Positions 30,282-36,854 of a stretch of DNA of 36,854 bases are shown in pieces. The DNA lies in NCBI GenBank assembly GCA_049700195.1, contig JBNAVY010000022.1, positions 1 through 36,854 of the forward strand, in the 5' to 3' direction. Every line of letters starts with the position of its first letter. The first letter of the stretch is position 1. A model generated the notes under the pieces. That model searched no databases and was not told where the DNA came from. It saw only the letters and a list, made by a program, of their open reading frames with translations. Position numbers and translations under genes: made by a program. This DNA comes from JBNAVY01 sp049700195 (GTDB lineage Bacteria; Bacillota; Thermoanaerobacteria; Thermoanaerobacterales; Thermoanaerobacteraceae).

Positions 30282-30308
30282 ATATCGGCATATATTTAAA
30301 AAAGCTTA
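30282..30308 (-). promoter_or_regulatory. Sigma-D (sigma-28) flagellar promoter of motAB
   Basis: The minus strand carries GCCGATAT (30282-30289), the full sigma-D -10 element, with TAAG (30305-30308, consensus TAAA) 15 bases upstream. It lies about 37 bases before motA. This places motAB in the late flagellar regulon. Confidence 0.8.
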
Positions 30309-30323
30309 CAACTATTTAAAGCT

Positions 30324-30353
30324 TTTACAAAATAAATTTTTTTGATATATTAA
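30324..30353 (+). promoter_or_regulatory. Weak putative promoter of the ABC-F gene
   Basis: TTTACA (30324-30329) and TATTAA (30348-30353) with an 18-base spacer on the plus strand, about 20 bases before the start codon. Both blocks are imperfect and the region is AT-rich, so this is tentative. Confidence 0.35.
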
Positions 30354-30374
30354 TAATATTAGGAGGTATATATT

Positions 30375-32264
30375 ATGGCAATAATTACTGTTAACAATTT
30401 AAGCAAAAGTTTCGGAATAGATATAATTTTAAAAAATATATCTTTTATCGTTAATGAAAATGACCGTATAGGCATTGTAGGAGAAAATGGTGCTGGTAAG
30501 TCAACACTTTTCAAAATTTTAACCGGTAATATGGATAAAGATGAAGGTAGTATCTCAATTGCAACAAAAAATATAGGTTATTTAGAACAAAACTCTGCAA
30601 TTACAAGTAAAAATAGTATCTATGAGGAAGTAAAAAATATATTTTCTTCAATTTTTGAATTAGAAAATCAAATAAAATTAAAAGAAAAAGAATTATCTGT
30701 AACTACTGATGAATCTATTTTAGATAAAACTTTAACTGAATATTCACATTTAATAGATAAATATAAAGAATTAGATGGTTATTCTGCTGAAAGTAAAATA
30801 AGGGGTGTTTTAAATGGCTTAGGATTTGATTCGTCCCAATTTGATACACCTGTAGCAAATTTAAGCGGTGGACAAAAAACGCGTCTTATGCTAGCTAAAA
30901 CACTACTTAAAAATCCAGATGTATTACTTCTGGACGAACCAACCAACCATTTAGACATCACATCAATTGAATGGCTTGAGCAGTATATTAAATTTTATAA
31001 AGGAACTATTCTGATAATTTCTCATGATAGATATTTTCTTGATAAAACAGTAAATAGGATTTTTGAGATAGAAAATCAATCTTTATCTGCTTTTGAAGGT
31101 AATTATACAGAATATTTGAAAAAAAAGAACAGTGAAATGAATATAAAGTTGAAAACTTATTTAGAACAACAAAAAGAAATTAAAAGAATTAAGTCAATGA
31201 TTCTAATTCAAAAAAACAGAAGAAGAGAAAAATCTTCTCGTATGGCCGAAAGCAAACAAAAAATGCTCGATAAAATGGAAATTATAGAAAAACCAACTTT
31301 TAACAAAAATTCTATAAAGTTAAATTTTGATTTCGATTATAAAAGCGGAAATAACATATTAGATGTTAGAAACATATCACTTTCATATGACAAAACTATT
31401 TTTGAAAATGTAAGTTTTGAAATTAAAAAAGGAGATAAAATAGCTTTACTGGGTCCAAATGGTATTGGCAAAACTTCCCTTATTAAAATTATTGCAGGTA
31501 AAATTTCAAATTTCTCTGGTGAAATTAAATTCGGTACAAATATTATCATAGGTTATTATGAGCAAGAATTCATAAATTTAAGTAAAGATAAAACAATAAT
31601 TGATGAGATTTGGGATGAAAACCCATACCTCAATCATACAGAAGTTCGTACCTTGTTAGGTTCATTTTTGTTCAAAGAAGATGAAGTTTTTAAAACAATT
31701 GATACTCTAAGCGGTGGAGAAAAAGCCAGGGTTTCACTTCTCAAACTTATTTTATCAAAGGCAAATTTTCTTTTAATGGATGAGCCAACAAATCATTTAG
31801 ATCTGAAAGCAAAAGAAGTTTTAGAAGAATCTTTAAAAGAATATTCAGGAACTCTTTTATTTGTTTCTCATGATAGATATTTTATAGATAAAATTGCTAC
31901 AAAAGTGTTAATTTTATCAAAAAATGGCGTAGAAGAATACCTTGGTAATTATAGTTATTATTTGGAAAAAAAGAGCGAACTTGAAAATACAATACAAGAA
32001 AACTCTCAAAAAACAAAAACACAGATAAAATATGAAAAATTAAAAGAAAGAAAAAACAAATTAGAAACAAAAAAGCAAAAAGAATATATTAAAACCCTTG
32101 AAAATTCAATAATTGAGATAGAAGATAAAATCAAACATCTTGAAAATAAAATGTGTAATTCAAATATATATAAAAGTGGAGAAATCGTCGAAATACAAAG
32201 AGAATATAATAGTTTACAAAACAGGTTAGATGAACTTTATAAAGAATGGGAAGATTTAAGTTGA
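30375..32264 (+). CDS. ABC-F family ribosome-associated ATPase (YdiF/Uup-like)
   Basis: A soluble protein of 629 residues with two ATPase domains and no membrane part. Domain 1: Walker A GENGAGKST (36-44), LSGGQ from 163, Walker B LLLDEPTNHLD. A helical linker of about 240-310 is rich in Lys and Glu (the P-site tRNA interaction motif region). Domain 2: Walker A GPNGIGKTS from 360, LSGGEKARVSL from 445, LLMDEPTNHLD. The C-terminal 90 residues form a Lys/Glu coiled coil. ABC-F proteins act on ribosomes, either rescuing stalls or giving antibiotic protection; length and C-terminal coiled coil suit the housekeeping YdiF/Uup group, but a resistance role cannot be excluded. AGGAGG precedes the ATG. 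It is the only plus-strand gene here. Confidence 0.9.
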   Translation: MAIITVNNLSKSFGIDIILKNISFIVNENDRIGIVGENGAGKSTLFKILTGNMDKDEGSISIATKNIGYLEQNSAITSKNSIYEEVKNIFSSIFELENQIKLKEKELSVTTDESILDKTLTEYSHLIDKYKELDGYSAESKIRGVLNGLGFDSSQFDTPVANLSGGQKTRLMLAKTLLKNPDVLLLDEPTNHLDITSIEWLEQYIKFYKGTILIISHDRYFLDKTVNRIFEIENQSLSAFEGNYTEYLKKKNSEMNIKLKTYLEQQKEIKRIKSMILIQKNRRREKSSRMAESKQKMLDKMEIIEKPTFNKNSIKLNFDFDYKSGNNILDVRNISLSYDKTIFENVSFEIKKGDKIALLGPNGIGKTSLIKIIAGKISNFSGEIKFGTNIIIGYYEQEFINLSKDKTIIDEIWDENPYLNHTEVRTLLGSFLFKEDEVFKTIDTLSGGEKARVSLLKLILSKANFLLMDEPTNHLDLKAKEVLEESLKEYSGTLLFVSHDRYFIDKIATKVLILSKNGVEEYLGNYSYYLEKKSELENTIQENSQKTKTQIKYEKLKERKNKLETKKQKEYIKTLENSIIEIEDKIKHLENKMCNSNIYKSGEIVEIQREYNSLQNRLDELYKEWEDLS

Positions 32265-32290
32265 TAAAGCACTTAAATCTTCCTTTTTTT
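32249..32290 (+). terminator. Terminator of the ABC-F gene
   Basis: A 12-base-pair stem, GGAAGATTTAAG / CTTAAATCTTCC, with an 11-base loop, is followed by seven T residues. The left arm is made of the last codons and the stop codon lies in the loop. The T run reaches the stop of the convergent dehydrogenase gene. Confidence 0.88.
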
Positions 32291-33233
32291 AATATTCTTT
32301 ATCTAAATTTATCTGATTAATGAGTGGTTTTCCATTAACATAAAAATCAAGATTTTTCTTTAAAACTTCAATAGCTCTTTTCATATACAATGGTGTAATG
32401 CCAGCAACATGTGGTGTTATAATAACATTTTCCATTTCCCACAAAGGACTTTCTATACTTAAAGGTTCCTCTTCAAATACATCAAGTGCTGCACCTTTTA
32501 TATTCCCTTTTTTTAATGCCTCAATAAGTACAGTTTCATCAACAGTCTTTCCTCTACCTACATTTATAAAAAAGGCTGACTTTTTCATTGTATCAAATAT
32601 ATTTTTGCCAATTAAATGATATGTATTTTTTGTAAGTGGTAAAATTGCTATGACATAATCAACATCTGCAATTACGTCACAGTTTTTAATGCTTGAGTAC
32701 ATTTTATCAATATAAACAGAAGGCTTACCAGAATTTCTTATACCATAAGTCTTCATTCCAAATTCTTTTAAAAGCCTGGCAATTTCTTCGCCTATACTAC
32801 CTGCACCTATTATGAGCACAGATTTTTCCGTAAGTTCAGAAACCTGTACAGATCTATCCCATTCTTTATTTAACTGCTTTCTTAAAAATTTATCAAGACT
32901 TCTTTCGATCATAAGCATATATCCTAAAACCTGCTGAGAAATTTGATGCTTATGTATATCTTTAGAATTTGTTAATAATATTTTCTTTTTTTTAAGCAGA
33001 TTAAATGGAAGAGTATCTGCTCCAGCACTCAAAAGATGAATCCATTTAAGTTTGTTCGCCTTTTCTAAAAGATCCGAATTAAAATCACTGTCAAAGCTTA
33101 CTATAATTTCTGTATCATTAATGTATTTAAGAGCATCATCATAATCTTGTGCATAAAAAATATCGAAATTTGTATTTTTTAATTCTTGCATGTACTTTTC
33201 ATTGACTTTTGTCAAAAATAAAATGTTGTTCAT
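32289..33233 (-). CDS. D-isomer-specific 2-hydroxyacid dehydrogenase
   Basis: NAD(P)-dependent dehydrogenase of 314 residues. The nucleotide-binding loop is GAGSIG (143-148), and the catalytic residues are Arg227 (NVGRGKTVDE), Glu256 (DVFEEEPL) and His275 (ITPHVAG). The family covers glyoxylate, hydroxypyruvate, 3-phosphoglycerate and D-lactate dehydrogenases; with no ACT domain it is not a full-length SerA, and the sequence does not settle the substrate. It is a single gene, convergent with ABC-F and downstream of tsaD after a 237-bp gap. Confidence 0.85.
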   Translation of the reverse strand: MNNILFLTKVNEKYMQELKNTNFDIFYAQDYDDALKYINDTEIIVSFDSDFNSDLLEKANKLKWIHLLSAGADTLPFNLLKKKKILLTNSKDIHKHQISQQVLGYMLMIERSLDKFLRKQLNKEWDRSVQVSELTEKSVLIIGAGSIGEEIARLLKEFGMKTYGIRNSGKPSVYIDKMYSSIKNCDVIADVDYVIAILPLTKNTYHLIGKNIFDTMKKSAFFINVGRGKTVDETVLIEALKKGNIKGAALDVFEEEPLSIESPLWEMENVIITPHVAGITPLYMKRAIEVLKKNLDFYVNGKPLINQINLDKEY

Positions 33234-33470
33234 AAAAACACCCCTTTAGAATAGTAATTTAAATTTATACTGAAATTAAACATTCTTAAAAATTAATAAT
33301 TGTTTGAATTTTAGCCTATTACAGCCAATTTATATTTAATATATTTTCATTCTATTTCTTTACAGTAAAGACAATGAAATATAGTTAAGCACAGTATCCA
33401 CAAGGTTATCCACAGCCTTTAATTGTAGTTTTAATTAAAATTTCGACAGATTTCCACACTTTCAACAATT
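33234..33470. other. Intergenic region between tsaD and the 2-hydroxyacid dehydrogenase
   Basis: No reading frame is seen. The region contains an imperfect hairpin at about 33345-33380 (outer arms TTTCATT / AATGAAA, inner CTTTAC / GTAAAG) and, on the plus strand, DnaA-box-like sequences at 33394-33402, 33406-33414 and 33450-33458. No convincing terminator for tsaD or promoter for the dehydrogenase could be singled out. Confidence 0.5.
33394..33414 (+). promoter_or_regulatory. Pair of DnaA boxes
   Basis: TTATCCACA (33406-33414) is a perfect DnaA box and GTATCCACA (33394-33402) differs at one base, in the same orientation with a 12-base period. A weaker ATTTCCACA lies at 33450-33458. This could be a DnaA-controlled or DnaA-titrating site; no dnaA/dnaN genes are present, so it is not the main origin as far as the window shows. 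Confidence 0.5.
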
Positions 33471-34490
33471 TTATTTTTCCCCTATTTTCAAATATGGAAT
33501 TGCATTTAAACTTAAGTCTGAAACTTTTCCTTTAATATAATCATAATAACCTGCAACAGCTATCATTGCGCCATTATCAGTACAATAAATCTTTTCAGGG
33601 TAATGTACTGTTAAATTATGTTTATAAGCTTCTTTGCCTAAAATTTCTCTTAATAAACTATTTGAAGCAACGCCTCCTGCAATAGAAATTTTATTTATAC
33701 CTTTAATTTGAGCTGCTTCAATTAATTTTTTAACAAGAACTTCAACTACATTTTTTTGAAAGCTTGCAGCAACATCATTTATTTTAACATTGATTCCTTT
33801 TTGAATATTTGAGTTTAAGTAATTTAAAACTGATGTTTTTAAACCACTAAAACTAAAATTTAAATTTCCCTCCTCCATAAATGATTTTGGAAACTTTATA
33901 GCTTCCATATTTCCAAGCTTAGAAGCTTCATCTATAGCCGGACCTCCTGGATAACCTAATCCTAAAGCTCGTGAAACTTTATCAAAAGCTTCTCCTGCAG
34001 CATCATCAACTGTCTGTCCCATAATCTCATATTCACCATAGTCTTTAACAAAAACTATATGACTATGCCCGCCTGAAGCAACAAGACATATAAAAGGAGG
34101 AGCAAATGTATCATCTATATAATTTGCTGATATATGCCCCTCTATATGATTTACTCCAATAAACGGTTTATTTAAGCCATAAGCTAAAGCTTTAGCATAT
34201 GAAAGACCAACAAGAAGTGCTCCAACAAGGCCAGGTCCATAAGTTACTGCAATTAAATCTATATCTTTGGCCTCTAAATCAGCATCAATTAAAGCATTTG
34301 TTACAACCTCAGAAATATGCTCTATGTGTTTTCTTGAAGCTATTTCTGGTACAACCCCACCATATTTCTTATGTGTATCTATCTGAGAATAAATAATATT
34401 TGATAAAACCGTTCTTCCATTTTTTACTATGCTTGCAGCAGTTTCATCACAAGAAGTTTCTATTCCTAAAACATATATATCTTTTGTCAC
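33471..34490 (-). CDS. tsaD: tRNA N6-threonylcarbamoyladenosine transferase TsaD
   Basis: Kae1/TsaD-family enzyme of 339 residues that transfers the threonylcarbamoyl group to A37 of ANN-decoding tRNAs, with TsaB and TsaE. The N-terminus GIETSCDETAAS is diagnostic; the metal ligands are His115 and His119 (NHIEGH) and an Asp near 303 (CTDNGAM). The phosphate-binding ASGGHSH is near 138-144. The start is GTG behind GGTGGTG. It closes the tsaE-tsaB-rimI-tsaD operon, 15 bases after rimI. Confidence 0.96.
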   Translation of the reverse strand: MTKDIYVLGIETSCDETAASIVKNGRTVLSNIIYSQIDTHKKYGGVVPEIASRKHIEHISEVVTNALIDADLEAKDIDLIAVTYGPGLVGALLVGLSYAKALAYGLNKPFIGVNHIEGHISANYIDDTFAPPFICLVASGGHSHIVFVKDYGEYEIMGQTVDDAAGEAFDKVSRALGLGYPGGPAIDEASKLGNMEAIKFPKSFMEEGNLNFSFSGLKTSVLNYLNSNIQKGINVKINDVAASFQKNVVEVLVKKLIEAAQIKGINKISIAGGVASNSLLREILGKEAYKHNLTVHYPEKIYCTDNGAMIAVAGYYDYIKGKVSDLSLNAIPYLKIGEK

Positions 34491-34505
34491 TTTTTACACC
34501 ACCAA

Positions 34506-34952
34506 TTAAATATCATATTTCCACATTATTATTGCATCTTCATTGTTATCTTGATAATAGTTTTTCCTTCTCCCCAATGGCTTAAATCCAAATTTAGAAT
34601 ACAAATGCTGTGCTATTATATTTGAAGCTCTTACCTCTAAGGTCATAGCAGAAATTCCACTTTTTTTCGCTATTTCTATTAAGCTTTCCATTATTCTCGT
34701 TCCAACTTCCATTGAGCGAAAATCAGGATGAACAGCTATATTTGTTATATGACCTTCATCTACCACAACCCAAAATCCTCCATATCCAACAACTCTTCCA
34801 TCAATTTCTGCAACAACATATCTTGCACAGCTATTTTTAGTTACTTCAGTTATAAATGCTTCTTTTGACCATGGTGTACTAAAACTTAATTTTTCTATTT
34901 CTATAACTTCATCAACATCCTCTCTCGTCATATTTCTTATAATAATACCCAT
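34506..34952 (-). CDS. rimI: Ribosomal-protein S18 alanine N-acetyltransferase RimI
   Basis: GNAT-fold acetyltransferase of 148 residues. The acetyl-CoA binding loop is VHPDFRSMEVGTRIMESL (74-91), preceded by the GHITNIAV strand, with the C-terminal Tyr in HLYSKFGFKPLGRRKNYY. RimI acetylates the N-terminus of S18 and is often encoded among tsa genes. The ATG at 34952 shares one base with the tsaB stop, and GGAGG lies nine bases upstream; a TTG just before it is less likely. Confidence 0.9.
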   Translation of the reverse strand: MGIIIRNMTREDVDEVIEIEKLSFSTPWSKEAFITEVTKNSCARYVVAEIDGRVVGYGGFWVVVDEGHITNIAVHPDFRSMEVGTRIMESLIEIAKKSGISAMTLEVRASNIIAQHLYSKFGFKPLGRRKNYYQDNNEDAIIMWKYDI

Positions 34953-35647
34953 CAACTAACTCCTCCAAGACCACCACGAGCTTCGGCAGCAGATTTTTTA
35001 ACATAGACAGGTCTAAAATCTTTATAATTATTTACCATATTATTTTTTATTTTCTCCATAGCAATGATTCCAACAGATGAAGCTCGTGAAATATTATTAA
35101 TTTCTGATGAAAAGCAACCTTTATCTCCTAAAATGCTATATAACTTTTCCTTATAAATCAATGCACCGTCACCAACAAACAAAATTTTTTCTTTGTAATT
35201 TAATAAAATATCTGCAAGTTCTTTTATTGAATATATAAAAACTTCAGGATCATTTTTAAAATCTTTATCTTTTATTATTGCTGTATATACACTTTCCCTT
35301 AAAGCATCAATAACGGGACATATAATACCATCAAACTCTGAAACATTATATGCAAGACTTAATAAGGATGATACTCCTACTAAGGGAACATTAAGAGCAT
35401 GTGACAAACCTTTTGCAGTAGCGGCTCCTATTCTTAATCCAGTAAAAGAACCAGGACCTTCTGACACTGCAATATGTGTAATATCATTTATTTTTAATCC
35501 AGTTCTTTTTAACAATTCATCTATCATTGGCATTAATATTACTGAATGTCTCAAAAAATTAATTGTATATTCACCTATTATGCCACTTTCATCTACCAAA
35601 GCAACAGTTGCAGTTTTAGTAGATGAATCAAAAGCAAGTATTTTCAT
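34952..35647 (-). CDS. tsaB: tRNA t6A biosynthesis protein TsaB
   Basis: Catalytically inactive ASKHA-fold partner of TsaD, 231 residues, beginning MKILAFDSSTKTATVAL. The segments HIAVSEGPGSFTGLRIGAATAKGLSHAL (about 60-88) are conserved for this family. The second of two adjacent ATG codons (35647) is chosen because GGAG is then eight bases upstream and the family starts MKIL; the first is three bases earlier. Overlaps the tsaE stop. Confidence 0.95.
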   Translation of the reverse strand: MKILAFDSSTKTATVALVDESGIIGEYTINFLRHSVILMPMIDELLKRTGLKINDITHIAVSEGPGSFTGLRIGAATAKGLSHALNVPLVGVSSLLSLAYNVSEFDGIICPVIDALRESVYTAIIKDKDFKNDPEVFIYSIKELADILLNYKEKILFVGDGALIYKEKLYSILGDKGCFSSEINNISRASSVGIIAMEKIKNNMVNNYKDFRPVYVKKSAAEARGGLGGVS

Positions 35648-36105
35648 CATAACATCTCCTTAAGAATATCCTCATATCTTTTTCCAAAAGATTTTAAATA
35701 AATTCTTCTTTCATCTTCTTCAATGCCCTTTTTTATTAATACTTCTAATCGATTTTCTGGAAGTAAAGGCCCCAGTCTTTCAGGCCATTCTATAATACAG
35801 ACACCATTTCCATAAAAATATTCTTCATATCCAATATCATAAAGTTCCTCATAGCTTAATAATCTATACAAATCAAAGTGAAATAGAGTAATTTTACCTT
35901 TATGTTCATTTACTAGTGTAAAAGTCGGACTTGTAATATATCCACTTATTCCCATTCCTTCAGCAATACCCTTAGCAAATACTGTTTTCCCGCTCCCCAA
36001 ATCTCCAATTAATAAAATTATATCTTTAGCTTTCAATAATCTCCCTAATTTTTTACCTAATTCAATGGTTTTATCTCTATTATCTGAAATAAATTCTAAC
36101 TCCAC
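35647..36105 (-). CDS. tsaE: tRNA t6A biosynthesis ATPase TsaE
   Basis: Small P-loop ATPase of 152 residues needed for turnover of the TsaBD complex. Walker A GDLGSGKT at 34-41, the SPTFTLVNEH switch region at 59-68 and FHFDLYRL / EWPERLG segments are all typical. The start is GTG at 36105 behind GGTGGTG. It is the first gene of the operon. Confidence 0.95.
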   Translation of the reverse strand: MELEFISDNRDKTIELGKKLGRLLKAKDIILLIGDLGSGKTVFAKGIAEGMGISGYITSPTFTLVNEHKGKITLFHFDLYRLLSYEELYDIGYEEYFYGNGVCIIEWPERLGPLLPENRLEVLIKKGIEEDERRIYLKSFGKRYEDILKEML

Positions 36106-36189
36106 AAATTCACACCACCTTGCACTTTATATTTACATTATATAATACATCATATTTATTTCAAATAAAAATAAAATATTATAAAAATA

Positions 36190-36240
36190 CTCTCCTTAAG
36201 ATTAACAGTTAATTTATTTCACTGTTTATCATAAGAAGAG
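36190..36240 (-). terminator. Putative terminator after ribU
   Basis: A long imperfect hairpin: outer arms CTCT / AGAG, then CTTA / TAAG, then AACAGT / ACTGTT around an 11-base loop. On the minus strand it is followed by TATTTTTATAATATTTT, a T-rich tail. It lies 18 bases after the ribU stop and before tsaE. Confidence 0.55.
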
Positions 36241-36258
36241 CATATCAAGTAATCTATA

Positions 36259-36843
36259 TTATTGTTTTAAAAGAAGCGATACTTTTTTATATATAAGAAG
36301 TGTAACTGTTGCAAGCATAACTCCCTTTAAAATATTAAAAGGAAATATACCATATGCAACTAAAGTCTTAACATCAACAATACTGCCATTAACTGCCCTA
36401 CCCATTCCAACTATAGCATCCATAGGCCATCCCATTACTTTTTGATAAAGAGGTAAAAATACATAATAGTTAAGTAAAGATGCTGAAAATGCCATAACAA
36501 AAACCGAGATTATCATTGCAAATAAAGCATTTTTCCTAGTTTTATTTCTATTATAAATTATACCTGCAGTATATACAAATATTGAACCAACTGTAAAATT
36601 AGCAATTTCACCTATTCCTGCGGACTGTGTTACAGTAGAATGTACTAGATTTTTTACAAGTTCTATCATAACACCATATACAGGACCTAATGCAAAAGCT
36701 CCAATAAGTGCCGGGAGATCACTAAAGTCCAGTTTTAAAAAGCCAGGGAAAAGTGGAACCTGAAATTCTAAATACATAAGAATAAATGCTAATGCTGAAA
36801 GAAATCCTACTTTTACAATAATATGAGTTTTTGTTTTTTCCAT
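36259..36843 (-). CDS. ribU: Riboflavin ECF transporter substrate-binding subunit RibU
   Basis: S component of an energy-coupling-factor transporter, 194 residues with about six membrane helices. The segment PGFLKLDFSDLPALIGAFALG (33-53) followed by GPVYGVMIELVKNLVH is the RibU signature. It needs the shared EcfA/A'/T module, which is not in the window. The ATG at 36843 lies behind GAGGG. Only 11 bases precede it in the window, so an FMN riboswitch, if present, would be outside. Confidence 0.92.
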   Translation of the reverse strand: MEKTKTHIIVKVGFLSALAFILMYLEFQVPLFPGFLKLDFSDLPALIGAFALGPVYGVMIELVKNLVHSTVTQSAGIGEIANFTVGSIFVYTAGIIYNRNKTRKNALFAMIISVFVMAFSASLLNYYVFLPLYQKVMGWPMDAIVGMGRAVNGSIVDVKTLVAYGIFPFNILKGVMLATVTLLIYKKVSLLLKQ

Positions 36844-36854
36844 ATAAATCCCTC

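Noticed and set aside
30375..32264. ABC-F protein as an antibiotic resistance determinant
   Set aside because: Its length, C-terminal coiled coil and isolated setting suit the housekeeping YdiF/Uup group; nothing nearby suggests resistance or transfer.
33345..33380. Imperfect hairpin between tsaD and the dehydrogenase as a terminator
   Set aside because: The arms are short and interrupted and no T run follows on either strand.
36844..36854. FMN riboswitch in front of ribU
   Set aside because: Only 11 bases of leader are in the window, too few to judge.

Overview
This is an AT-rich, low-GC Gram-positive chromosome segment from a strictly anaerobic, butyrate-forming, motile member of the Clostridia. 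The protein sequences look most like the Thermoanaerobacterium/Thermoanaerobacter type, but this is an impression from family resemblance and not a search result. Supporting traits are an electron-bifurcating NfnAB pair, the crt-bcd-etfBA-hbd-thl set, Rex, butyrate kinase, an agr-type peptide signalling locus and motAB. Every gene except one ABC-F ATPase is read on the minus strand, so transcripts run from high to low coordinates. I saw no rRNA, tRNA, CRISPR array, insertion sequence or phage gene.

Layout from the right edge: ribU (riboflavin ECF substrate-binding subunit); the tightly packed tsaE-tsaB-rimI-tsaD operon for the t6A tRNA modification; a 237-bp gap with DnaA-box-like sequences; a 2-hydroxyacid dehydrogenase convergent with the ABC-F gene; motAB behind a sigma-D-type promoter; rex behind a strong sigma-A promoter; then crt-bcd-etfB-etfA-hbd-thl, which turns acetyl-CoA into butyryl-CoA or runs the reverse. 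Next is a PAS-AAA+-Fis sigma-54 activator, then a long accessory cluster: a MaoC/PhaJ-type hydratase, a Liv-type ABC transporter (livH, M, G, F, J), an alpha/beta hydrolase, a FabH-like protein, a family I CoA-transferase, a secreted lipase-like esterase, a second hydrolase plus FabH-like pair, a soluble chemoreceptor-like protein and butyrate kinase. Left of this are a five-gene agr-like quorum-sensing locus and an operon of a P-loop/Asp23-like protein with nfnA and nfnB, the last cut by the window edge.

The most striking observation is that three near-identical sigma-54 (-24/-12) promoters stand in front of the maoC-liv cluster (about 20116-20133), hbd-thl (24041-24056) and crt-bcd-etfBA (27898-27912), with the sigma-54 activator gene between them. 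This suggests that one sensor couples uptake and processing of an extracellular substrate to the C4-CoA core. The gene content (secreted esterase, uptake system, intracellular hydrolases, CoA-transferase, R-specific hydratase, C4-CoA enzymes) fits use of short hydroxyacid esters such as poly-3-hydroxybutyrate or its oligomers. That is a hypothesis. The two FabH-like proteins, each paired with a hydrolase, have no assigned role; one has lost two of the three residues of the condensing triad.

A second notable system is the agr locus: a complete AgrB (His77/Cys84), an AgrD precursor only 46 residues long, a LytTR regulator, a kinase with a much reduced membrane part, and a separate small membrane protein that may carry the missing sensor. 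Tandem 13-bp repeats with a 20-bp period lie just upstream of a putative agrD promoter.
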